Below are positions 18,014 to 24,414 of a DNA stretch of 24,414 bases, piece after piece (the stretch's first letter is position 1; each line of letters starts with the position of its first letter). The stretch lies in NCBI GenBank assembly GCA_964587525.1, contig CAZPLZ010000023.1, positions 1 through 24,414 of the forward strand. The letters are read 5' to 3'. The DNA is from CAZPLZ01 sp964587525 (GTDB taxonomy: Bacteria > Oederibacteriota > CAKKQC01). The position numbers and the translations under genes are program-made. The notes below the pieces were generated by a model. That model had not been told where the DNA came from and did no database searches. It saw only the letters and a list, made by a program, of their open reading frames with translations.

Positions 18014-20491
18014 TTATTTATGATGAGAACCAAGTAGCAATTTCCAGATTTGTGCCTCGGGCAACTCTGGGCCGAGTTTTAGAGCTTTGCGGTATAGAAT
18101 CAGGGCAGCGGCGTCTCGCCCAAGTTTGTGCTGCAAGTCCGCCCGAGTTCCGAGAATATGCGCGGCAACATGTCGCCGGTCGTTAGAGTAGTATGCTGAC
18201 GGGTTGGTAGGGACTTTGATGAGTATCGCGCTTGCCAATTCAAGATCGTGCTCAGCTTCGGCGAGTCGGCCTGAGTGCAAGTGAACTTGAGCTCGACCAT
18301 GATAGGCTGATGCAAGATTAAGTCGGTTAGCTTCCACAGTGTCATACAACACCAGGCACTGCTTCAGCACCACCACCGCCTCATCATGAAGGCCGAGGGT
18401 GACCGCAGCCATGCCTAGTGTCGGCAGATTGTAGTTGTCCACGAGCCCGGCGTTTGCGAATGGAGCGAGGAGATCGTGAGCTCGCCGCCAGCGCTGGGAC
18501 TCTGCGTACACCATCGCGTAGTGAGTGACGAAGTGTCCCACCGAGGGGGCTACAGCGAGGACCCGTTCAAATTCCTGCTCGGCCTCCGGAAACCGGTGCA
18601 TCAGGGTTAGGAACCGGCCCTCAGCAATTGCGGTCTCCGCGCCCGGAAGGAAGAGAAGCGGTCTTGCTGGTCCTGAACGAGGTGACAGGTCCAGGGTTAG
18701 GACGTAGAACCCCCCATTCGCCCGGTCCACGTGGGATGGGGAGCGCAGAACTGATAACCGGTGGCGGCAGAACTTGGCGTAAAGTTTGAGCATCCGGTCA
18801 TTCCAGGCAAACGGGCGATGGTGCCAGGACACTTGGTCACCACTCACGAAGTTCTGAAGTAAAACATTAACGCCGAGCTGCCGGAACTTCCGGCGGAGTT
18901 CGTCTTCCGTCGATGATGCACGCACCAGCGACCAGATGATCGGAGATTCACCCCAGAACCCATTGAACAAGGCCCGGCCTGGTAGCAGGTAGGTTCGCCA
19001 TGCACCAACGAGAAGAGTTTTTCTCGGGGCGAGCGCCCGCAAGTCATCAATGACCGTTGCGTAGGTTGTTAAATCTTCCCGGCGGACTATCGGCGCTGGT
19101 CTGAGGAAATCTCGCCACGGGAGGTCCTGGAGTTCCTCAGAGCGCAGTACCTGGAGGAGACAGACCAGGGCCACTAACCCACGGAGCCACCGTCCCGAAT
19201 TTCCTGGGACGCGACCCATGATGGCAGCCAGCTCGATCGCCATAAGCCAGATCGCGGGAACTAGGTAGCGAGTGAGTCCACCAACGCGCAGTATGCATAA
19301 GCAACCAAGCGTGGTCACTGCCCCGGTGCGCCATCCTCCAGCTAGGAAGAGAGGAGGCAGCGCAAAGAGGAACAGGGTATAGTGCTGCCACATCTCGCGC
19401 AGCCATGCGGCTGGGAGCGTTTGCAGCCGGTCTGTACCGGATACCCGCATCATGCTGAAGGTTTCCAGTCCGGCTTGATTGACCGGTCCCCAGAATGGGG
19501 AGTCAAACCATTGCCATAAGGCTGGGAATGTGGGATTGCCTGTGGCAACCCAGGACTTGGCGATCCACGGGAGCAATGGGAGTAGGAAGAGCAATGCGTG
19601 AGCGACCACCTGGCGCCGACGGGGTGGATGGAACGCGATCCAGGCTAGGGCTAGCGGGCCGCAGGACAACTTGGTGGCGACGGCCCCACCAAGCAGGAAC
19701 GCACCGGCAACGCGTGGTCCTTCCCGCCACATGATCGCCCCGGTCACGAGGAAAGCTGCAGCGGCAAGATCGTTCTTGGGTATCCAGGGGAGCCGGAGTA
19801 CGTAGTGAGCAGAGAGCACCAGCAGTGGCGTGAGCCACGCGGCAGGCGGATTTCCTCGGACCAGGGTGCGACCTGCGATGAAGGCGCTCCCCGAGGCGAA
19901 TGCGCCAACTATCAGCAGTCTGGCCAGACGGTCATCGCTGAGCAAGATCGGTACGGCGTAGACTAGGTCCACAGGCAAGGGGAGATGGGACAGGAAGGTA
20001 ATGTTGTCGAGCGGGACGCGGTGATTCTGGAGACACTGCCACGGGAATCCAAAGTGGTAGATCAGGCAATCTTCGTCTAAGCCTGATGAAGTTGTTTTCG
20101 CGAGTAGGATGAGTGCGGCAAGTCCCAGTGCTGCAAGCCAACCTGGGGGAATCGTGGTCACTGCCCTGACTGCAGGGATGACGTACCCTGGTAGGAGTCG
20201 CCTCCCTCCACCAGCAGCGGCGAGGCCAAGGGTTGTGGCCGCAATTGGCACTGGCGAGAAGACCCCAGCCATTGCGAGTCCTAGAAAAGCGGTTCCAGCG
20301 GCAAGAAGCCCGAAGAGCCAGCTCACGCCGAACTTATCAAGCGGGCCATCGGCACGATAGCCAAACAGTTGAGAAGGTCCCGCTCCGATACGAGCCAGCA
20401 GCTCGGAGAGAAGTGCTGACAAGGCGATGAGGGAAGGGAGGCTAAACGAGGAGCACAGCGCTGCCGGTTCGAATGTATGTAGTGGGGTCAT
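18014..20491 (-). CDS. GT-C (GT39-like) membrane glycosyltransferase fused to C-terminal TPR domain
   Basis: 825 residues from ATG 20489-20491, which has AAGG just upstream and overlaps the stop of the previous gene by ATGA. Residues about 10-490 form many membrane helices with an acidic extracytoplasmic loop LDEDCLIYHF near 137-146, matching the D-x-L-x-YH loop seen in the 15537 protein. A soluble stretch (about 500-610) follows, then TPR-like repeats from about 620 (AEGRFLTLMHRFPEAEQEFE, LGRDAAALILYRKALKLGPE) to the end. Such proteins are thought to transfer sugars from a lipid carrier to lipids, glycans or proteins; the acceptor is unknown. A start farther upstream (20656) would lie inside the upstream gene and adds Cys-rich, non-family sequence, so it was not used. 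Confidence 0.85.
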   Translation of the reverse strand: MTPLHTFEPAALCSSFSLPSLIALSALLSELLARIGAGPSQLFGYRADGPLDKFGVSWLFGLLAAGTAFLGLAMAGVFSPVPIAATTLGLAAAGGGRRLLPGYVIPAVRAVTTIPPGWLAALGLAALILLAKTTSSGLDEDCLIYHFGFPWQCLQNHRVPLDNITFLSHLPLPVDLVYAVPILLSDDRLARLLIVGAFASGSAFIAGRTLVRGNPPAAWLTPLLVLSAHYVLRLPWIPKNDLAAAAFLVTGAIMWREGPRVAGAFLLGGAVATKLSCGPLALAWIAFHPPRRRQVVAHALLFLLPLLPWIAKSWVATGNPTFPALWQWFDSPFWGPVNQAGLETFSMMRVSGTDRLQTLPAAWLREMWQHYTLFLFALPPLFLAGGWRTGAVTTLGCLCILRVGGLTRYLVPAIWLMAIELAAIMGRVPGNSGRWLRGLVALVCLLQVLRSEELQDLPWRDFLRPAPIVRREDLTTYATVIDDLRALAPRKTLLVGAWRTYLLPGRALFNGFWGESPIIWSLVRASSTEDELRRKFRQLGVNVLLQNFVSGDQVSWHHRPFAWNDRMLKLYAKFCRHRLSVLRSPSHVDRANGGFYVLTLDLSPRSGPARPLLFLPGAETAIAEGRFLTLMHRFPEAEQEFERVLAVAPSVGHFVTHYAMVYAESQRWRRAHDLLAPFANAGLVDNYNLPTLGMAAVTLGLHDEAVVVLKQCLVLYDTVEANRLNLASAYHGRAQVHLHSGRLAEAEHDLELASAILIKVPTNPSAYYSNDRRHVAAHILGTRADLQHKLGRDAAALILYRKALKLGPELPEAQIWKLLLGSHHK

Positions 20492-22929
20492 CCTACCTTG
20501 TTGGAACTTCGAACTGCTCTGACAAATGCTGCGGAAGCAACAACGTAACATAAGACACCAACCCAGAAAGCAGTCGATATCCCTGACTCTAGGGAGATGA
20601 CAAAGGCAAGCACGGAAGCACACACCGATGCCGCTCCATTGATGCCCCACAGCCACGGCGTCAAAGATAACGAGTAGGAGGATGCGAGCTTCATGCCGAG
20701 AGGGAAAGGCATCCCCATAAACAGTCCAATGGGGAACAACAATACGGCCGCCACCAGAATTCGTTGGGCTGTCGTTGATCCATGAAATGCCCTCATGGCG
20801 TGCGGTGTTCCTATGCCGCAGATGATGAGTGCACAGAGGAGGAGGGCCAAAAGGATCATGGCCGGACCGATCGATCCGGAGGGCTGTATTTTTTGGGTCA
20901 GGTAACTTCCAAGACTGCTGGATGTGAGAAGAGTGAGGAGAACGACAGACAACGCATAAGTGGGATGTCCTAAAAACACAATCAACCTTTGCATCTGTGA
21001 AATCTCAATCATCATAAAGCCCAGCCCGATGCCGGCAAAAAAGAGAAAAAGGGGAACGCTTCCTTTGAGTGTGCCCCTTTCAGTTGTGAGGATGAGCGGG
21101 ATGATGATGCAGAGAAGACTGAGTCCCAAAACGATGGAGAGCAAAATACACAGGAGGGAAACGACTTGCATGTGAGCTCCTTGTGTCCAGAGCTCACGAT
21201 GAAACGCGTTCCGCAGACGAGCCATATAGAAAAAATATGGGTTGTCATCGGTCGGTGCAGCAAGACGGAGGGGATGCTTTGATACAACATCGTCCGGATC
21301 ATTCCCAGAGGCGAGAGTCGAAAAGAGAGGCTCGAGTGAGTACGTTGGACTCAGAACAAGGTCAAATTTCATTTTATGGATGACGTTTTCAACAGCCACG
21401 AGATCTCTTTCTGAAAAAGGTTCTTTGCTCACGAGGATTGTTCCAACTCCCGCATTCGTATCTGCGGATTCACCCTCTGGAGGCCATTGCCGCACGATCA
21501 CAATATTTTGTCGGGGGTCTTGAACGCCAAGCTTCAGCAGCGAAGCGCTTGCGAGAGAGGTCAACCTGAGCATTTCCCCGGGGATATCACGCCTGAAGTA
21601 CCGGGAGAACGTGAGAATGCCTTGCGGCTGGAGTCGGTTCAGGAAGATCTCCCATGCCTCGATGGTGTAGAGCGAGTTCTCAGCCAAGGCTAAGGCCCCT
21701 GCTGAGGTTGAGGCCCAGGTGTCGATGAGTGAGACGTGAATGATGTCAAATTTCTTGCTCTGTCTCGACAGGTAGCTTCGTGCTTCATCGTTGATGAAGG
21801 TGACACGAGGATTGTTATCGAGATGACCTGTGAAATCACCAAATGTTTTGTTTAACGTATCGAGAATATCTTCATTGATCTCAATGGCTGTGACCGATGC
21901 CTGATTGAACACCAGGGCGGCGAGAACGTCTCTGCCTCCTCCACCACCGATGACGAGGACCCTTGAGTTTGACCTAATGTAATGTGCAATGTTCGTCACA
22001 TCGTATGTAAGGTAATCGAGTTTCTTGAGGTCCCCGTCAAATGCAGTCAGTGGTGTACTTGCGCTGGCATCGATGGTCAGCATGAGCTGCCTGATGTTCC
22101 GGCCTGGTGGGAGCGTTGTGCTGAGTCCCCAGCCAAATGGCTCAACAGGATTGTAAAGGTCACCGATCACTCGAATTCGCGAGAAGGAGTTCCACTTCTC
22201 GTGAAGCTTGGGGTATTCGATCCCGCCTTTCACCCAGGTTAATTTTAGGAGGGCGCTTCCTTTTAAATGGGCTGTTTGAATGATGATGAGGGAGACGAGT
22301 ATGAGTCCGAAGATGCGGGCCCCCCTCCTGAGTTTTTCACTGCCTTCCTCGGCAGCAAAGCAAAGCGTCCCTATGTTTGCGAGAAGAGCTACGACGATGA
22401 CAGCCGTTGGGCCGTCGGTTAATTTAAAAACGTTAAGAAAGAAAAGGCATCCCAGCGCTGCCCCCGCCAGATCGGCAGCATAAAGCTTGCTCACCTGTCG
22501 AGGAAATCGAGTCAGGACCAAACAGATGCACACGCCGCTGAACACGAAAGGAATGGATATGACGGCGTACGTCACGGCGAGGTAAGAGAAAGCCGGTAAC
22601 GAGCCCTCCCCCAGTCGCGGGATGTTGAGGGAGATCAAGGCACTCAGCACAATAGCCACTGTGAACCGGTTTGAATTCAAGGCGAGCTTATACTTGACTC
22701 GCTCCTGCGATTGATAGGAGGGGAGGAGATAGACGATGAGGCCTCCCACCGTCAGGCCAAACATGGCAATGGAGATAGCCATGAAGGCGTAGTGGTACCA
22801 CATGGTCACACTGAAGATACGGGTTAAGAGCATCTCGTACATCAGCGTTGAAAGGGCAACCATGAAGAGACCTGCGTACGTCACTTTGGTTGCTTGCGCT
22901 TCTGATCTCATTAACGTTATATGTGACAT
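20488..22929 (-). CDS. Membrane-integrated spermidine-synthase-like / SAM-dependent methyltransferase-like protein
   Basis: 813 residues from ATG 22929. Layout: N-terminal membrane helices (about 15-230), a cytosolic Rossmann domain (about 240-580), and further helices to the end (about 585-810). The nucleotide-binding motif is VLVIGGGGGRDVLAAL (about 321-336), followed by TAIEINEDI and DIIHVSLIDTWASTSAGA. This is the signature of a large group of membrane proteins annotated as spermidine-synthase-like. The conserved acidic residues of true spermidine synthase are not evident, so polyamine synthesis should not be assumed. ATG at 22909-22911 is an alternative start. It is coupled to the downstream GT-C/TPR gene by a 4-base overlap. 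It looks less GC-rich than the gyrase region, suggesting a separate origin. Confidence 0.83.
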   Translation of the reverse strand: MSHITLMRSEAQATKVTYAGLFMVALSTLMYEMLLTRIFSVTMWYHYAFMAISIAMFGLTVGGLIVYLLPSYQSQERVKYKLALNSNRFTVAIVLSALISLNIPRLGEGSLPAFSYLAVTYAVISIPFVFSGVCICLVLTRFPRQVSKLYAADLAGAALGCLFFLNVFKLTDGPTAVIVVALLANIGTLCFAAEEGSEKLRRGARIFGLILVSLIIIQTAHLKGSALLKLTWVKGGIEYPKLHEKWNSFSRIRVIGDLYNPVEPFGWGLSTTLPPGRNIRQLMLTIDASASTPLTAFDGDLKKLDYLTYDVTNIAHYIRSNSRVLVIGGGGGRDVLAALVFNQASVTAIEINEDILDTLNKTFGDFTGHLDNNPRVTFINDEARSYLSRQSKKFDIIHVSLIDTWASTSAGALALAENSLYTIEAWEIFLNRLQPQGILTFSRYFRRDIPGEMLRLTSLASASLLKLGVQDPRQNIVIVRQWPPEGESADTNAGVGTILVSKEPFSERDLVAVENVIHKMKFDLVLSPTYSLEPLFSTLASGNDPDDVVSKHPLRLAAPTDDNPYFFYMARLRNAFHRELWTQGAHMQVVSLLCILLSIVLGLSLLCIIIPLILTTERGTLKGSVPLFLFFAGIGLGFMMIEISQMQRLIVFLGHPTYALSVVLLTLLTSSSLGSYLTQKIQPSGSIGPAMILLALLLCALIICGIGTPHAMRAFHGSTTAQRILVAAVLLFPIGLFMGMPFPLGMKLASSYSLSLTPWLWGINGAASVCASVLAFVISLESGISTAFWVGVLCYVVASAAFVRAVRSSNKVG

Positions 22930-22967
22930 CCAGTGTAGTTGACAATCAAATCCTGTGTGTTTAGCAT
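22916..22967. promoter_or_regulatory. Candidate divergent promoters sharing one -35 region
   Basis: On the plus strand, TTGACA (22939-22944) is followed after 17 bases by TAGCAT (22962-22967). On the minus strand, the overlapping complement gives TTGTCA (22940-22945) followed after 18 bases by TATAAC (22916-22921), right at the start of the 20488-22929 gene. If the minus promoter is used, the transcript would begin near the second ATG (22911), i.e. nearly leaderless. Supported by consensus and spacing only. Confidence 0.35.
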
Positions 22968-23065
22968 GTATCTCGTCATGACAATTAAGTTTCTTAGGAT
23001 GTGGCTCATTCTATTTGCCGCTATTACACATCCGATGTCAGGCGAGAGAAGCCCAGCCGTTTAAA

Positions 23066-23179
23066 CTACAGCGAAGGGAGAGCACTCCGGGCCCGGAAAT
23101 GACTTGGGAGGGACCGGATGGGGTTACCCCTCGAGCTCAAGTTCCGCGAGAGTCACCGCAGCCTGAGAGTGCCCGGTGA
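23066..23179 (+). pseudogene. Putative C-terminal remnant of a GT-C paralogue
   Basis: An open frame without a start, ending at TGA 23177-23179, encodes LQRRESTPGPEMTWEGPDG. This resembles the end of the protein ending at 17718 (WQREYAPRVEMTWQGAEG), including GAAATGAC-TGG at the DNA level. It lies directly upstream of another GT-C paralogue, as expected for the tail of a preceding tandem copy whose body was lost. The match is short (about 12-15 residues), so chance is possible. The rest of 22930-23230 holds the candidate promoters, a 32-codon micro-frame (22966-23064) and a Shine-Dalgarno for the next gene, but no other gene that I can support. Confidence 0.4.
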
Positions 23180-23230
23180 GCCTGCCATTCCTTGCGCCGT
23201 GGTTTGCGATGGTGTAGTGGAGACTGATCG

Positions 23231-24414
23231 ATGATGCGAAAGGGAAGACCCCTCTGCCCGTTTGGCTGACGGCGGCTCTCTTTGGCTGCTGGGCCCTCTT
23301 CGTTGTCCTCAACTTCGGGGTCTTAAGATGGTTTGACATCAGCGCCGTTGTCACCGCGCTCACTCCCGCGCTGCCGCCTGAAAATTTTTCCTGGGCGAAC
23401 GTGCGGGAAATTGCGGGCCGGCTCGTGTTCGGCCACGCGGGCGTTGTTCCCTGGATCGCCGCCACGCTTGGGATGGGACTGGCTCTGCTCAGGTTGTTCC
23501 CGCTTAAGCAACGGCTCCACTGGGGTGAACGTCTCGCATTCGGGTTCGGCCTGGGGGTCGGCATGGCCTCGCTTCTCTGGCTGGGCCTGGGGCTAGTCGG
23601 CCTGTGGCATGCTGCGCCGGCCTGGGCTGCAGTGGGGTGTGGGGTCTGGCTGGCCTGGCGGGAACGGCACGCCCTGTGTCGCGAGAAGCCTTTGGGAATC
23701 CCCGAACGGGTTACGGCCAGTGCCACCGAAGGTGGCAATTTTAAACTATGGGGTACCATCCATTGCCGAGACGAGTCTGCGAGTCTAACGAGCCCGGTGT
23801 CGTGGCTGCTCTGGCTCCTCGCCGCCGAGGTGGGTCTTGCCTTTCTTCTTGTCGTGGCGGCCTGTGCGGGGCCGGAGATGTACGCTGATCCCCTGGTGGT
23901 CTATCTCGCCTGCCCTGAGTTGTACGTGCTTGAACACAAGGTGGTCGGGCAGCCACAGTTGCTGCATGCGTCGTTTCCTCTCGGTCCATCCATGCTCTAT
24001 GGATGGCAATGGCTCCTGGCCGGCGAGTCGGCGGTGCGCGCATGGCGGGTCTGGCTGACGGCAGGCATGCTATGGCTCATCTGGCGGCTCTGTGCGCGGG
24101 AAGGCCGTTTGGCTACCGGCCTGGTGGCTGTATTTGTGACCTTGCTTTCGCCGGTGGTGCTAATCAACGCGGCGCGGACCATTGTGGATGTCGAGGCCGC
24201 CTCGCTGATCTTGCTGGCTTGCCTGGCGGCACGACTGGCGCAAGACGCGCGCCAGCCCCTGCCTTTCATCGCGTTGGGAGGCCTTATAACCGGCGCGGCG
24301 CTGGGATGCAAATACACCGCTGCATTCTGGGCCTTGGGTCTCTTCCTGTTGGCGATCTGGCGGAGACGAGGTATTTGCCTCAGGCGGGGCGCGGTATTCA
24401 TCGTCCTGGCCCTG
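23231..24414 (+). CDS. GT-C (GT39-like) membrane glycosyltransferase, frameshifted near start, 3' end outside window
   Basis: Starts at ATG 23231 with GGAG at 23219-23222 (8-base spacing). The ATG frame runs only 12 codons to TGA 23267-23269, while the frame from about 23253 to the window edge is open and encodes LTAALFGCWALFVVL and later GWQWLLAGESAVRAW, clearly paralogous to the 15537 gene. Adding one base to the CCCC run at 23249-23252 gives MMRKGRPPLPVWLTAALFG, which aligns residue for residue in length with the other paralogue's N-terminus, so a one-base deletion is the simplest explanation. At the loop that reads DPLHYHL in the other copy, this one has DPLVVYL, so the YH pair is missing. 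It continues past the right edge. Confidence 0.8.

Noticed and set aside
17983..18186. Plus-strand 67-codon frame
   Set aside because: Lies over the 3' end of the minus-strand GT-C/TPR gene and shows no protein-like features or ribosome-binding site.
20492..20656. Upstream extension of the GT-C/TPR gene to 20656
   Set aside because: The extension lies within the coding sequence of the upstream gene, is Cys-rich and unlike the family; the ATG at 20491 has AAGG and an ATGA overlap.
20488..22929. True spermidine synthase for polyamine biosynthesis
   Set aside because: The acidic catalytic residues of spermidine synthase are not evident and the domain is embedded between membrane helices; only the Rossmann fold similarity is supported.
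23124..23759. 211-codon minus-strand frame opposite the second GT-C paralogue
   Set aside because: It is an antisense shadow of a GC-rich coding region; the plus frame has clear paralogue similarity.

Overview
The window is a draft-quality (one 100-base N gap), GC-rich stretch that looks like an uncultured Gram-negative bacterium. The Gram-negative lean rests on an E. coli-style GyrB with a long insertion between its TOPRIM and C-terminal regions, and on membrane glycosyltransferase genes. The phylum cannot be fixed by eye. A candidate phylum such as Omnitrophota or a PVC relative is only a guess.

Layout. (1) 1-4137: tail of an unknown gene (+), then, on the minus strand reading right to left, rpsO, pnp and an NlpC/P60 peptidase. 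The apparent single 1182-codon frame over pnp and the peptidase is an artefact of the N gap. PNPase actually ends at 984 with an unusual Gly/Tyr/Arg-rich repeat tail, and a separate peptidase gene follows. (2) 4129-5634: a B12-binding radical SAM protein (-). (3) 5664-15486: a plus-strand run of tightly packed genes: a small unknown gene that may be a decayed MNT nucleotidyltransferase, a HepT/DUF86-like gene with an altered active-site motif, recF, a DUF721/DciA-like gene, gyrB, gyrA, and a membrane histidine-kinase-like protein that lacks its phospho-acceptor histidine. The recF-DUF721-gyrB-gyrA order is the familiar replication-origin order, but dnaA and dnaN are not next to it here. (4) 15491-24414: an accessory region for envelope or glycan chemistry. 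It holds two related plus-strand GT-C (GT39-like) membrane glycosyltransferases, at 15537-17718 and 23231-end. Between them lie a small orphan gene (+) and a translationally coupled minus-strand pair: a membrane-bound spermidine-synthase-like protein and a GT-C/TPR protein. The coupled pair looks less GC-rich than the gyrase operon, which hints at separate acquisition.

Most interesting points: both plus-strand GT paralogues have an apparent single-base indel at or near a CCCC run; a short tail of a further paralogue appears to survive just before the second copy; a REP-like perfect palindrome sits at the start of the first copy; the gyrase operon carries a pseudo-kinase; and a HEPN/MNT-like pair upstream of recF looks catalytically degraded on both sides. 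No clearly new defence system, CRISPR array, rRNA or tRNA was seen.
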